Positions 17,268-26,808 of a stretch of DNA of 64,000 nt are shown here, in pieces. Under the pieces are notes generated by a model that did no database searches, was not told where the DNA came from, and saw nothing but the letters and a program-made list of their open reading frames with translations. Positions within the stretch are counted from its first letter, which is position 1; every line of letters starts with the position of its first letter. Origin of the DNA: Stutzerimonas kirkiae (GTDB lineage: Bacteria; Pseudomonadota; Gammaproteobacteria; Pseudomonadales; Pseudomonadaceae); assembly GCF_004327335.1 (NCBI RefSeq), contig NZ_QJUO01000024.1:1-64000 (forward strand). The letters are read 5' to 3'. The translations under genes were made by a program, and so were the position numbers.

Positions 17268-18145
17268 GGCAGCAACTGCCGGCCGACCCACTGCCGGGCA
17301 TATTGGTAGGCGCAACGCCCATTGCGATTGCCGCGTGCCGTAGCCCAGCGGATCGCATCCTTCTCCAGCGCTTCGCTCCAGTTCCAGTTCAGCCCTGACT
17401 GCCCCGCGAGAGTGCCTACCCAGTGCCGGACGACATCCAGGTAATGCTCCTGGCTGAAAGGATAGAAGGACAACCACAGGCCGAAGCGATCGGACAGCGC
17501 GATCTTGTCCTCCACCGCCTCGTTCGGGTGCAACTCACCATCCACCACCTGCCAGTTGTCGTTGTCGCTCTGTTTCTCCGGTACCAGATGGCGGCGGTTG
17601 GAGGTCGCATACAGCAGTACATTGTCCGGCGCGCGCTCCAGCGAACCATCCAGGACACTCTTCAGCACCCGGTAATCGCCTTCCCCCGCTTCGAAGGACA
17701 GGTCGTCGCAGAACAGCACGAAACGATACGGCAAGCTCACCAGGTGCTCGACCACTCTCGGCAGATCGGCCAGATGATCCCGCTCGATTTCTATCAGGCG
17801 CAATCCCAACGGGGCATACTCACCGAGCAACGCGCGGACCAGTGAGGATTTGCCCGTTCCCCTGGCGCCCCACAACAAGGCATGGTTGGCAGGAACACCA
17901 TCGACGAACTGGCGCGTATTGTGCCCCAGCAGTTGGCGCTGCCGGTCGACACCCAACAGGTCATCCAGCTTCAGATCCAGACGCACATCCAGACCGAGCA
18001 GATAGCCACCCGAAGAGTCGCGCAGCCAGCGTGCCGCCATACTCCGCGTCCAGTCCACAGGCTCGCGCCGGGCAGGCAGCAGGGGCTCCAGGCGCTCCAG
18101 CAAGCCATCCACGCGGTTCATGAAAGCTTTCAGTTCAGCATCCAT
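17261..18145 (-). CDS. DUF815 AAA-type ATPase
   Basis: ATG 18145 is chosen because TGGAG lies 9 bases upstream and the homologous region starts with MDAELKAFMNRVD. The 294-residue protein has a Walker A motif (WGARGTGKSSLV, about residues 93-104), a Walker B-like LFCDDLSFE, and a sensor-like LYATSNRRHL stretch. This matches the DUF815 family of ATP-binding proteins, whose cellular role is undefined. It is convergent with the preceding membrane protein and followed at its 5' side by msrB in the same direction. Confidence 0.85.
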   Translation of the reverse strand: MDAELKAFMNRVDGLLERLEPLLPARREPVDWTRSMAARWLRDSSGGYLLGLDVRLDLKLDDLLGVDRQRQLLGHNTRQFVDGVPANHALLWGARGTGKSSLVRALLGEYAPLGLRLIEIERDHLADLPRVVEHLVSLPYRFVLFCDDLSFEAGEGDYRVLKSVLDGSLERAPDNVLLYATSNRRHLVPEKQSDNDNWQVVDGELHPNEAVEDKIALSDRFGLWLSFYPFSQEHYLDVVRHWVGTLAGQSGLNWNWSEALEKDAIRWATARGNRNGRCAYQYARQWVGRQLLPQ

Positions 18146-18259
18146 CAGGCTACTCCACGGCACACAGGTTCGTGACGAAACATTTCGAACAGTCCGCCCT
18201 TTTACAGAGCGCAAGATGGCAATGCAACCCGGCAGGCATGGCATGCGCTCCCCGCCCGC

Positions 18260-18652
18260 TCAGGAGGCCTTCAACTCCAGCGCCACGGAGTTGATGCAGT
18301 AGCGCAGGCCGGTCGGCTCGGGGCCGTCCGGAAACACATGCCCCAGGTGCGCATCGCAACCCGAGCACTTGACCTCGATACGGAACATGCCGTGGCTGAA
18401 GTCGTCCTTGCGCACCAGCGCATGTTCATCGACCGGCTGGAAATAGCTCGGCCAACCACAGCCGGAGTCGAACTTGGCCTGGGAAGCGAACAGTGCCTGC
18501 CCGCAACATGCGCAATGGTAAACACCCTCGGTCCTGCAGTTGGTGTAACGGCCACTGAACGGACGCTCGGTCGCGCCCAGCCGACAGACCTGGAACTGCG
18601 CCTCATCGAGCTCGTCGCGCCACTCATCGAGGCTTTTCTCTGACTTGTCCAC
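18260..18652 (-). CDS. msrB: peptide-methionine (R)-S-oxide reductase MsrB
   Basis: This 130-residue protein reduces the R-epimer of methionine sulfoxide in oxidised proteins. It carries two zinc-binding CxxC pairs (CACC and CSGC), the [10 protein letters not shown] motif and the catalytic-cysteine motif RYCINS near the C terminus. Length is typical. It is a stand-alone enzyme with no signal peptide, so it is cytosolic. Confidence 0.95.
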   Translation of the reverse strand: MDKSEKSLDEWRDELDEAQFQVCRLGATERPFSGRYTNCRTEGVYHCACCGQALFASQAKFDSGCGWPSYFQPVDEHALVRKDDFSHGMFRIEVKCSGCDAHLGHVFPDGPEPTGLRYCINSVALELKAS

Positions 18653-18828
18653 GGATACACCTCCTCGGAGGAAAAAAGCCTTATCTGTACCTTTCCCGGT
18701 TACAAGGCCGGACGTATGATGCGTTCCTTCTTCGACGCCTAGTCTGGCAGCGGTTGCACGTCACTGCCAAGGCGCCTGGTTTGCCAGCGTTGCCGCCGCA
18801 ACGCCTCCACGTCGGGACACTCAGGATC

Positions 18829-20040
18829 ATGCAGGTCACCAAATCGAACAAGCTCGCCAACGTCTGCTACGACATCCGCGGGCCAGTCCTCAAACATGCC
18901 AAGCGCCTGGAAGAGGAAGGGCATCGCATCCTCAAGCTGAATATCGGCAATCCAGCGCCATTCGGTTTCGAGGCCCCCGAGGAAATACTGCAGGACGTGA
19001 TCCGCAATCTGCCGACCGCGCAAGGCTACAGCGATTCGAAAGGCCTGTTCAGCGCCCGCAAGGCAATCATGCAGTACTGCCAGCAGAAGCAGATCGAAGG
19101 TGTCGGCATCGAGGACATCTACCTCGGCAACGGCGTGTCCGAACTGATCGTCATGTCCATGCAGGCCCTGCTCAACAATGGCGACGAAGTCCTGATTCCC
19201 GCCCCGGACTACCCGCTCTGGACCGCCTCGGTCAGCCTGGCCGGCGGCAAGCCGGTGCATTACCTGTGCGACGAACAGGCCAACTGGTGGCCCGACCTGC
19301 AGGATATCAAGGCCAAGATCACCCCCAATACCAAGGCCCTGGTGCTGATCAACCCGAACAACCCGACCGGCGCGGTCTATCCCAGGGAAGTGCTGGAAGG
19401 TATCGTCGAACTGGCTCGCCAGCACAACCTGGTGCTGTTCTCGGACGAAATCTACGACAAGATCCTCTATGACGGTGCCACGCATATCTCCACCGCGTCA
19501 CTGGCCCCGGATGTGCTCTGCCTGACCTTCAACGGCCTGTCGAAATCCTACCGGGTAGCCGGCTTCCGCTCGGGCTGGGTCATCATTTCCGGTCCTAAAC
19601 ACAAGGCCCGCAGCTATATCGAAGGCCTCGACATCCTGGCCAACATGCGCCTGTGCGCCAACGTACCGGCCCAGCACGCGATCCAGACCGCCCTCGGCGG
19701 CTACCAGAGCATCAATGACCTGGTGTTGCCACCGGGCCGCCTGCTGGAACAACGCAACCGCTCCTGGGAGCTCTTGAACGACATTCCCGGCATCAGTTGC
19801 GTCAAGCCCATGGGGGCACTCTATGCCTTCCCGCGCATCGACCCGAAAATCTGCCCGATCCACAATGACGAGAAGTTCGTGCTCGACCTGCTGCTCTCGG
19901 AAAAACTGCTGATCGTACAGGGTACGGCCTTCAACTGGCCGTGGCCGGACCACTTCCGCGTGGTCACCCTGCCCCGGGTCGATGACCTCGAGCAGGCCAT
20001 CAGGCGTATCGGCAACTTCCTCAAGGGCTATAGGCAGTAG
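18829..20040 (+). CDS. alaA: alanine aminotransferase AlaA (class I PLP aminotransferase)
   Basis: ATG 18829 is chosen because the sequence from MQVTKSNKLANVCYDIRG aligns with the start of E. coli AlaA (YfbQ); the 25 in-frame codons upstream look non-coding. The 403-residue enzyme has the family hallmarks LNIGNPAPFGFEAPEEIL, the NPNNPTGAVY loop, SDEIYDKI and the PLP-lysine motif SKSYRVAGFRSGW. It makes alanine from pyruvate and glutamate. An intergenic inverted repeat follows directly after the stop. Confidence 0.92.
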   Translation: MQVTKSNKLANVCYDIRGPVLKHAKRLEEEGHRILKLNIGNPAPFGFEAPEEILQDVIRNLPTAQGYSDSKGLFSARKAIMQYCQQKQIEGVGIEDIYLGNGVSELIVMSMQALLNNGDEVLIPAPDYPLWTASVSLAGGKPVHYLCDEQANWWPDLQDIKAKITPNTKALVLINPNNPTGAVYPREVLEGIVELARQHNLVLFSDEIYDKILYDGATHISTASLAPDVLCLTFNGLSKSYRVAGFRSGWVIISGPKHKARSYIEGLDILANMRLCANVPAQHAIQTALGGYQSINDLVLPPGRLLEQRNRSWELLNDIPGISCVKPMGALYAFPRIDPKICPIHNDEKFVLDLLLSEKLLIVQGTAFNWPWPDHFRVVTLPRVDDLEQAIRRIGNFLKGYRQ

Positions 20041-20054
20041 CTGCAAGACCAAGA

Positions 20055-20136
20055 GCCGAAAACAGCGCTGGAAGTTGGAAGTTGGACGGAAACGACAGGT
20101 AGCCGGTGTTTTCGCCCAGCCTCCAGCGCCTTTATC
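20055..20136. repeat. intergenic inverted repeat, family B (copy 1)
   Basis: Left arm AACAGCGCTGGAAG with TTGGACGGAAAC, and right arm GTTTTCGCCCAGCCTCCAGCGCC, pair imperfectly around an ~15-base loop. The same AGCGCTGGA / TGGACGAAA arms recur at 52312, 58991 and 63404, each time beyond the 3' end of a gene. It resembles a REP-type element. Confidence 0.65.
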
Positions 20137-20287
20137 GGGGCAGCTTGCCAACGGTTAACGGCACAGCCCGATCACCAGCGGCCTGCCCATAGGACATAGC
20201 TTGAAATAGTCGCCTGGTTGAAAGGCCCTGGGGCGCGCCTTATATAGCCTATCGTTGTTCACTATTCCCCCTGGAGCCTGTCGCACC

Positions 20288-21160
20288 ATGATGCGCATAT
20301 TCTTGTTTCTGGCCACCAACCTTGCCGTCCTGGTCATCGCCAGCATCACCCTGAGACTGCTCGGAGTGGATCGCTACACGGGCACCAACTACGGCAGCCT
20401 GCTGGCCTTCTGCGCAGTGTTCGGCTTCGCCGGCTCGCTGGTTTCGCTGTTCATTTCCAAATGGATGGCCAAGATGAGCACCCGTACGGAGATCATCAGC
20501 CAGCCACGTACCCGTCACGAGCAGTGGCTGCTGCAGACCGTCGAGGAGCTCTCCCGCGAAGCCGGTATCAGGATGCCGGAAGTCGGTATCTTCCCCGCCT
20601 ACGAAGCCAACGCCTTCGCCACCGGCTGGAACCGCAACGATGCGCTGGTCGCCGTCAGCCAGGGCCTGCTGGAGCGGTTCTCGCCGGATGAGGTAAAAGC
20701 GGTGCTGGCGCACGAGATCGGCCATGTGGCCAATGGCGACATGGTGACGCTGGCCCTGATCCAGGGCGTGGTGAACACCTTCGTCATGTTCTTCGCGCGC
20801 ATCTTCGGCAACTTCGTCGACAAGGCGATCCTCAAGAACGAAGACGGCCACGGCATCGGCTATTTCGTCGCGACCATCTTCGCCGAGCTGGTACTGGGCA
20901 TCCTCGCCAGCATCATCGTCATGTGGTTCTCGCGCAAACGCGAATTCAAGGCCGACGAGGCCGGTGCGCAACTGGCGGGCACCAGTGCCATGATCGGCGC
21001 CCTGCAGCGCCTGCGCAGCGAACAGGACGTGCCGGTGCAGATGCCCGACTCGCTGACCGCGTTCGGTATCAACGGTGGCCTGAAGAATGGGCTGGCCGGC
21101 CTGCTGATGAGCCACCCACCGCTGGAAGAGCGTATCGAGGCCCTGCGCCGCCGCGGCTGA
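20288..21160 (+). CDS. htpX: membrane zinc metalloprotease HtpX
   Basis: The start [17 protein letters not shown] at 20288 matches E. coli HtpX. The 290-residue inner-membrane protease has two N-terminal membrane helices, the zinc motif [10 protein letters not shown], two more hydrophobic segments after it, and the downstream metal-ligand region [10 protein letters not shown]. It degrades damaged membrane proteins alongside FtsH. The gene is followed by a strong bidirectional terminator. Confidence 0.95.
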   Translation: MMRIFLFLATNLAVLVIASITLRLLGVDRYTGTNYGSLLAFCAVFGFAGSLVSLFISKWMAKMSTRTEIISQPRTRHEQWLLQTVEELSREAGIRMPEVGIFPAYEANAFATGWNRNDALVAVSQGLLERFSPDEVKAVLAHEIGHVANGDMVTLALIQGVVNTFVMFFARIFGNFVDKAILKNEDGHGIGYFVATIFAELVLGILASIIVMWFSRKREFKADEAGAQLAGTSAMIGALQRLRSEQDVPVQMPDSLTAFGINGGLKNGLAGLLMSHPPLEERIEALRRRG

Positions 21161-21174
21161 GCGCTCCCGACATG

Positions 21175-21206
21175 AAAAAAGGGCGACCCATGGTCGCCCT
21201 TTTTTC
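21175..21206. terminator. bidirectional rho-independent terminator between htpX and fleR
   Basis: AAAAAAGGGCGACC pairs with GGTCGCCCTTTTTT around a two-base loop. The A-run on one side and T-run on the other serve both converging genes. Confidence 0.92.
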
Positions 21207-21233
21207 ATCGGTACGCGTCAGGCCCGGGCGCCC

Positions 21234-22589
21234 TCATGAAGCGGAATAGACGCTCGCCTCGATATCCACACCGGCATCACGCATCTGCGCCAGCTTGTAG
21301 CGCAAGGTCCTGGCACTGATCCCCAAGCGCTCGGCGGCTTCCTTGCGGCGACCACGCTCGGCACGCAACGTGTCGATGATCAACTGGAACTCTCGCTGCC
21401 GCAGATCGTTCTCCAGCCCTCGTTGCAGTGTTTGCGCGGCAGGCTCCTCCACCACGACCTGGGAGATGTTCATATCCAGGCACAGGTCCGCGGGCTGGAT
21501 GACGCCATTCTGCTGGAGGATCAGCGCACGCTGGATGGAGTTATCCAGCTCACGCACGTTACCCGGCCAGGTATGGGCACGCAGGCAGGCCTGCGCCTCG
21601 GCAGAAAGGCGCGGCACGCTCTGGTGCATTCGCGTCGCGTGGACGCCCAGCAGGCGCTCGGCCAATGGCATGATGTCGCTCGGCCGCTCGCGCAGGGCCG
21701 GCCATGCCAACGGAAAGACCGAGAGCCGGTAGAAAAGATCTTCACGGAAACGCCCATCGCGCACCTCATCGGCCAGGTTGCGGTTGGTCGTGGCCAGGAT
21801 GCGGATATCCAGCGGGATCGGACGGCGCGCGCCCACACGCTCCACCTCGCGCTCCTGCAGGACCCGCAGCAGTTTGGCCTGCAGCCCCAGAGGCATTTCC
21901 GATATTTCATCGAGCAGCAGGGTCCCGCCATCGGCCAGTTCGAACTTGCCGGGTTGTGAGGCGATGGCTCCGGTGAAGGCGCCCTTCTCATGTCCGAACA
22001 GCGTCGCTTCGAGCATGTTGTCCGGTATCGCGGCACAGTTGATGGCGATGAAGGGCTTGCGCGCACGCGCGGATTGCTCATGGATATAACGCGCCAGCAC
22101 CTCCTTGCCGGTGCCGGACTCCCCCGAGATCAGCACAGTGGAATCGCTTTTCGCCACGCGTGCCGCCAGGGCCAGCAATTGTCGGCTGGAAGCCTCGCAG
22201 GCGACCGGCCCTTCGGAGTCATGCACGGCGCCACAGGCATGGCGCGCGATCAATTCCAGCAGTGTCTTCGCCTCGAAGGGTTTGACCAGATAATCGACCG
22301 CCCCCTGGCGTATGGCATCCACGGCCCTCTCCACCGCCGCATAGGCGGTCATCAACAGCACCGGCAGGTGCGGATAACGCTGGCGCATCAGCGACAGCAG
22401 CGCATGGCCGTCCATGCCAGGCATGTTGACATCGCTGATGACCAGAGCGAAGTGCTCCTCGGCCAATGCCGACAGTGCCTGTTCCGCACTCGCCACCGCC
22501 CGATAGGCATACCCCGCCAGCTCCAGCGTGTCTGCCAGCGCCTCACGCAGGGCGCGATCATCCTCGACCAGCAGAATTCTGACTGTCAT
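21234..22589 (-). CDS. fleR: flagellar sigma-54 response regulator FleR
   Basis: The 451-residue protein has a receiver domain with phospho-acceptor Asp53 (ISDVNMPGMDG), an AAA+ sigma-54 interaction domain ([27 protein letters not shown]) and a C-terminal Fis-type helix-turn-helix (KEAAERLGISARTLRYKLAQM). FleR activates hook and basal-body genes with RpoN when phosphorylated by FleS. It overlaps the fleS 3' end by 32 bases. In P. aeruginosa fliE follows fleR, but here the next gene is the convergent htpX. Confidence 0.94.
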   Translation of the reverse strand: MTVRILLVEDDRALREALADTLELAGYAYRAVASAEQALSALAEEHFALVISDVNMPGMDGHALLSLMRQRYPHLPVLLMTAYAAVERAVDAIRQGAVDYLVKPFEAKTLLELIARHACGAVHDSEGPVACEASSRQLLALAARVAKSDSTVLISGESGTGKEVLARYIHEQSARARKPFIAINCAAIPDNMLEATLFGHEKGAFTGAIASQPGKFELADGGTLLLDEISEMPLGLQAKLLRVLQEREVERVGARRPIPLDIRILATTNRNLADEVRDGRFREDLFYRLSVFPLAWPALRERPSDIMPLAERLLGVHATRMHQSVPRLSAEAQACLRAHTWPGNVRELDNSIQRALILQQNGVIQPADLCLDMNISQVVVEEPAAQTLQRGLENDLRQREFQLIIDTLRAERGRRKEAAERLGISARTLRYKLAQMRDAGVDIEASVYSAS

Positions 22590-23772
22590 TCATCACTCCG
22601 GGTTGGTTGGAGGCCAATAGTGGCAACACCAGCGTCACGCAGGTGCCACGTCCGGGCCTGGAAGCGATCGACATCCTGCCGTGATGGGCCCGCACCACTG
22701 TCTTGGCGACGGCCAGGCCGAGGCCTGTGCCGGTCGTTCGCGTCGTGAAAAAAGGCTCGCCAAGCCGTGCCAGCCGCTCCCGGTCCAGCCCCGGCCCGTT
22801 ATCGCTGATGCACACGCGCAGATCCGCCCCGCGAGGATAGGCATGCACCTTGATCCGTGCTTCGCCTCCCGCCGCCTGCTGGGCATTATCGAGCAGATTG
22901 AGCAGCGCCCCGACCAGCGTATCGCGATTACACAGCAGTTGCCCCTCGATGACATCGCACTGCCAGCGCACCCGCACGTCCTGCAACAGGCATTCGGAGG
23001 CTTCGCGCAGTGCATCGAACAGGCCTTTCACCGGCAGACGATCATGCAGCGGCAGATCCCCCCGGGCAAACACCAGCATGTCCCGCACCTGCCGTTCCAG
23101 CTCATGCAAGCGCTCCTTCAGGCGAGCGCTGAAACGCAGGCGCTGCTCCTCGTCCAGACCACCATCATGCAAGTGGCCGGCATACAACAGGGCCGAAGAC
23201 AGCGGTGTACGTATCTGGTGCGCCAGCGATGCCACCATGCGCCCCAGTGCGGAAAGCCGTTCGTTGTGGGCGAGATGCGCCTGCAAACGCCGCGTTTCGG
23301 TGAGGTCGGTGAGCAGCACCAGTTGCCCCGGTTCACCGCCGAGCGAACGTGTGGCAATGGAGAGCCGGCGACCGTCACGCAGGGAAATCTCATGACCATC
23401 ATCCTTGCGTGGCGCGAAACTGCGCGCGATGACATCGCGCCAGAACGCCCCTTGCAATGGCGCCCCCAGAAGCTCGATGGCCAGCGGATTGGCCTCACGT
23501 ACCCGGCCCTGGCCATCGATCACGATAACCCCGCCCGGCAACACATCCAGCACACTCTGCAAGCGGCTCGCCAGTCGTTCCGTCTCGGCCAGCTCGTCGC
23601 GGCGCTGGGCATTGGCCTGCGCCAGTTGCCCCTGTAGTTCGGCGATACGCTCGTCCAGCAGCGCCCGTGAGGCATTCAACTGGCTGGAAACGCTACGCAC
23701 ATGATCGATCGACGCCTCGAGGGCGAGATCATCGTTGCCTGGTGGATGAACACGACTCACACGCTGGCCCAT
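22558..23772 (-). CDS. fleS: flagellar sensor kinase FleS
   Basis: ATG 23772 is preferred; the in-frame TTG at 23781 is only 9 bases upstream and lies closer to the transcription start. The ~404-residue soluble kinase has no membrane segment. It has a PAS domain (VLDVLPGGVIVIDGQGRVREANPLA), a DHp helix with SLAHQIRTPLSSALL, and a HATPase domain (NLLDNAQQA, DNGPGLD, GTGLGLAV). It phosphorylates FleR to switch on class III flagellar genes. A sigma-54 promoter lies 33-48 bases upstream and stands between the gene and a degenerate IS element. Confidence 0.93.
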   Translation of the reverse strand: MGQRVSRVHPPGNDDLALEASIDHVRSVSSQLNASRALLDERIAELQGQLAQANAQRRDELAETERLASRLQSVLDVLPGGVIVIDGQGRVREANPLAIELLGAPLQGAFWRDVIARSFAPRKDDGHEISLRDGRRLSIATRSLGGEPGQLVLLTDLTETRRLQAHLAHNERLSALGRMVASLAHQIRTPLSSALLYAGHLHDGGLDEEQRLRFSARLKERLHELERQVRDMLVFARGDLPLHDRLPVKGLFDALREASECLLQDVRVRWQCDVIEGQLLCNRDTLVGALLNLLDNAQQAAGGEARIKVHAYPRGADLRVCISDNGPGLDRERLARLGEPFFTTRTTGTGLGLAVAKTVVRAHHGRMSIASRPGRGTCVTLVLPLLASNQPGVMNDSQNSAGRG

Positions 23773-23804
23773 ACCTGTCAAAAGATGGTCGTTTCAACAA
23801 TGGG

Positions 23805-23820
23805 AGCAAGGTTCATGCCT
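23805..23820 (-). promoter_or_regulatory. sigma-54 promoter of fleSR
   Basis: On the minus strand AGGCATGAACCTTGCT has the invariant GG and GC exactly 10 bases apart and matches the -24/-12 consensus at most positions. Transcription would start near 23795, about 23 bases before fleS. FleQ-dependent expression is expected from the P. aeruginosa model. Confidence 0.8.
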
Positions 23821-23834
23821 GGCGCAGCTGCAAG

Positions 23835-23890
23835 CAGTGTGGAAGCCGCGGCCAAAACCCTGTCAAGCTTTTTCTTCCAGCTTCGGGCTT
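23835..23890. repeat. intergenic repeat, family E (copy 1)
   Basis: The core CAGTGTG...GCGGCCAAAACCCTGTCAAGC... and CCAGCTTCGGGCTT recurs at 36723-36780 with about three quarters identity, and more weakly at 63302-63370. No coding frame is evident. It lies between the fleS promoter and the IS end. Confidence 0.6.
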
Positions 23891-23901
23891 AGAGTCCCCT
23901 G

Positions 23902-25089
23902 GCAGCCTGTCGGACTTTCAGGCAGCTTGAGTAATAATCGCAGCGCTTCGATATACCGGTATCTCGCATGAGCCGCTTCCGCCCTGTTGATCGCAAGACC
24001 CCTACCTGTTTCCACCGTCGGTGGAAGGGTGGTCGCCGGAAAATCACCTGGCGCGCTTCATCGTCGAAGTGATCGACGGGCTGGATCTGAGCCAACTCCA
24101 GAAGGCTTATGCCGGCCGCGGCGGTGCGGCCTACCATCCAGGGCTACTGCTGTCGCTGCTGGTCTATGGCTATGCCACGGGCGTCTTCTCCAGCCGCAAG
24201 ATCGAGCGGGACACCTACGATTCGGTGGCTTTTCGTTTCATTGCTGCGAACGATCATCCCGATCACGACACCCTGGCGACCTTGCGCCGCCGCTTCCTGG
24301 ACGAACTGGTCGGTATTTTCGTCCAGGTGCTGGAAATGGCTCAGGAAATGAAGCTCCTGAAGCTGGGCACTGTCAGTCTGGACGGCACCAAGATTCACGC
24401 CAATGCCTCGCGCCATAGCGCCTTGTCTCATGGACATGATCGAGAAGAACGAAGCCCATCTGAAAGCCCAGGTGCAAGAGCTGCTTGCCCTGGCCGAACA
24501 GGCGGATCAGTCGAACGTACCGGCTGGGGTCAGTCTGCCGGAAGAGATCAAGCGCCGAGAGCAAAGGCTCAAGGTAATGGAAGCGGCCAAGGCGAAGATC
24601 GAAGCGCGGGCGAAAAGGCGAATATCGAGCCCCTGATCGCCGTGACGAGAGAGGCCCGACAAGGTGATTGGAGAGAGCGATTCACAGAGCCCGAAGCGAT
24701 CGCTGAAGACGCTACACCGGTAGAGCGAATGAAGCATCGGCTGAAAACGAAAGCGGGTCGAGCGGCTTATGCGTTGCGCAAACAGACGGTGGAACCAGTG
24801 TTCGGCATCATCAAGTCGGTGCTGGGTTTTCGGCAGTTCTCGCTGCGCGGTCTGGAATCGGTCGCAGGGGAATGGCAACTGGTTTGCCGGGCATGGAATC
24901 TGAAGAGAATCGCCTCATTACGCCTTGGCGCGTGAGCAAAGCAGCGTGCGGACCATGGGCGGGCAATGACGGGCCCCATCGCCCAGATGTTGAAGAGTGA
25001 GCCTGCCTGCGCTGCCCCATGTCGTCGCGTGAAAAACGCCACCCTTTGCCATGATTAGGCCGCAGGCGGCTTCAACTCCGACAGGCTGC
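23902..25089 (+). mobile_element. degenerate IS1182-family insertion element
   Basis: The element is bounded by 13-bp terminal inverted repeats: GCAGCCTGTCGGA at 23902-23914 and its complement at 25077-25089. It contains one damaged transposase frame. At ~1.2 kb it is shorter than a normal IS1182-type element because the transposase centre is deleted. No clear target-site duplication is seen. The right end supplies the last base of the fleQ stop codon. Confidence 0.85.
23968..24935 (+). pseudogene. IS1182-family transposase, frameshifted and internally deleted
   Basis: Translation from ATG 23968 starts MSRFRPVDRKTP, then one base is missing near 24002 and the frame moves to EGWSPENHLARFIVEVID. 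The N-terminal half continues to DGTKIHANASRHSALS. A second shift near 24430 leads to MIEKNEAHLKAQVQELLALAEQ, and near 24615 a deletion joins IEARAK to IEPLIAVTRE, removing the central catalytic region. The C-terminal part TVEPVFGIIKSVLGFRQFSLRG is intact. The transposase cannot be functional. Confidence 0.88.
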
Positions 25090-26561
25090 TAGCCCTCGGC
25101 GCCCTCTTCGTCCCGCCGATTCATACCGTACTTGCGCATTTTCTCGACCAGCGTGGTACGCCGGATGCGCAGGCGTTCGGCGGCACGTGCGACCACCCCA
25201 CCGGCATCGTCGAGCGCCTGGTTGATCAGCCCCTGCTCCAGGTTGCCCAGGTATTCCTTGAGGTCCAGCCCCTCCACCGGGAGCATGGCATGCGCCGTCG
25301 ACACCGCCAGGGGCGCGGTGATCGCGGCACGCTCTTCCATTTCCTCTTGCAGGCTGCTGGCGTACTGCTCGTCATCGTCATCGACATGGCGAAATTTCTT
25401 CGGCAGCTCCATGACACCGATCACCCCATAGGGATGCATGATGGCCATGCGTTCGACCAGGTTGGCCAGCTCGCGGACATTGCCCGGCCAGTCATGGCGG
25501 CAGAGCGACATGATGGCGGCGGAGTTGAAACGAATGGAACCGCGCTTCTCGTTTTCCATCCGCGAGATCAGTTCGTTGATCAGCAGCGGGATATCTTCGA
25601 CCCGCTCGCGCAGCGGCGCCATTTCGATGGGGAATACATTGAGCCGGTAATAGAGGTCCTCGCGGAAGGTACCCTCTTCGATCATCTTCTCGAGGTTCTT
25701 GTGGGTCGCGGCGATGATGCGCACATCGGCGCTCTGGGTACGATTGCTGCCTACGCGTTCGAAGGTGCGCTCCTGCAGCACACGCAACAGCTTGACCTGC
25801 ATGGGCAGGGGCATGTCGCCGATCTCGTCGAGGAACAGTGTACCGCCCTCGGCGAGTTCGAAACGCCCGGCGCGCGCGGTTATGGCTCCAGTGAAGGCGC
25901 CCTTCTCGTGACCGAACAGCTCGCTTTCCAGCAACTCGGCCGGAATGGCGCCACAGTTGACCGGAACGAAAGGCGCCTGGCGGCGCTTGGAGTGATAATG
26001 CAGGTTGCGCGCCACCACCTCCTTGCCCGTTCCCGATTCGCCGAGGATCAGCACACTCGCATCGGTATCGGCGACCTGCTGCATCATCTGCCGAACATGC
26101 TGGACCGCCCGGCTGGTGCCGACCAGGCTGCGGAACAGATTCGGTTCGCGCTGGCGCCCGCGGGCCCGTGCCTGGTCGTACATCTCGCGGTAGACCTGGG
26201 CCCGGTGCAGGGAGTCAAGCAGCTTGTTGTAGCTGGGTGGCATTTCCAGGCTGGTCAGGATGCGCCGCCGCAGTTCCTCCGGCCACTCGGCCGGGACCGA
26301 CTCGTCGATAAGCATCAGCGGCACATGCTCATCCCATTTGCCCAGTTCCTTGAGCAGTCCGAGCACGCCGCCCGCACAACTCACCGAGCCAAGCAGGACG
26401 CTATTCACACTGCGTTGGTTTTCCAGACAGGCAACCTGTTCTCGCCAGTCCCGACTGTCGCAGGAGAGGTGATCCTCACTGAGAAAACTCAGGATGACAG
26501 CCAGATCGCGACGACGCTCAGCATCGTCATCTATCAACAAAATCTTGGTTTCACGCCACAT
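25089..26561 (-). CDS. fleQ: flagellar master regulator FleQ
   Basis: The 490-residue protein has the FleQ architecture: an N-terminal receiver-like domain without a phosphorylation signature, a central AAA+ sigma-54 domain ([44 protein letters not shown]) and a C-terminal Fis-type HTH ([21 protein letters not shown]). With RpoN it activates early flagellar genes; c-di-GMP and FleN (also in this window) restrain it and redirect it to exopolysaccharide genes. The final G of its TAG stop codon is the first base of an IS terminal repeat, so the natural last residues may have been replaced. Length is close to that of P. aeruginosa FleQ. Confidence 0.95.
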   Translation of the reverse strand: MWRETKILLIDDDAERRRDLAVILSFLSEDHLSCDSRDWREQVACLENQRSVNSVLLGSVSCAGGVLGLLKELGKWDEHVPLMLIDESVPAEWPEELRRRILTSLEMPPSYNKLLDSLHRAQVYREMYDQARARGRQREPNLFRSLVGTSRAVQHVRQMMQQVADTDASVLILGESGTGKEVVARNLHYHSKRRQAPFVPVNCGAIPAELLESELFGHEKGAFTGAITARAGRFELAEGGTLFLDEIGDMPLPMQVKLLRVLQERTFERVGSNRTQSADVRIIAATHKNLEKMIEEGTFREDLYYRLNVFPIEMAPLRERVEDIPLLINELISRMENEKRGSIRFNSAAIMSLCRHDWPGNVRELANLVERMAIMHPYGVIGVMELPKKFRHVDDDDEQYASSLQEEMEERAAITAPLAVSTAHAMLPVEGLDLKEYLGNLEQGLINQALDDAGGVVARAAERLRIRRTTLVEKMRKYGMNRRDEEGAEG

Positions 26562-26649
26562 CTTGTTTATAGGGCTCTATTCAGGCTGGAGAAATTACCC
26601 GCACGTGCTTCCAGGTATGAAGATGCCCTGTCGCCAGCAGATGGCCATT

Positions 26650-26678
26650 AGTTAATTAAAAAAAAGGGGCTTAGTCAA
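26650..26678 (-). promoter_or_regulatory. candidate sigma-70 promoter of fleQ
   Basis: On the minus strand TTGACT (26678-26673), 17 bases containing a T-run, then TTAACT (26655-26650) gives a reasonable promoter. It would start near 26643 and leave a leader of about 80 bases. The -35 matches consensus at five positions; the -10 is weaker. Confidence 0.5.
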
Positions 26679-26730
26679 ATTTATGGCGTGATTTAGAGAC
26701 GAAAAATCAAAATAAAGCTGCTTCCAAATA

Positions 26731-26752
26731 TTTTCCCCCGCAACGGGGAAAA
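26731..26752 (-). terminator. hairpin between fliT and fleQ
   Basis: TTTTCCCC and GGGGAAAA form a perfect 8-bp stem around a 6-base loop. The downstream tail on the minus strand is TATTTGG, so termination after fliT is plausible but not strong. Confidence 0.5.
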
Positions 26753-26787
26753 ACAAGAGGGATCGGGGCACATCGACGGCATGGAAA

Positions 26788-26803
26788 ATTGATCCGGATC
26801 AAT
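26788..26803. promoter_or_regulatory. perfect ANR/FNR-type box
   Basis: TTGATCCGGATCAA at 26789-26802 is a perfect match to the ANR/Dnr consensus TTGAT-N4-ATCAA, and the palindrome extends one base on each side. It lies just after the fliT stop and about 230 bases upstream of fleQ. No ideal -10 sits at the class II distance on either strand, so the target gene is uncertain. Confidence 0.65.
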
Positions 26804-26808
26804 ATAAG

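Noticed and set aside
24403-24636. Separate 77-codon gene inside the IS
   Set aside because: It is the middle of the frameshifted transposase, not an independent gene.
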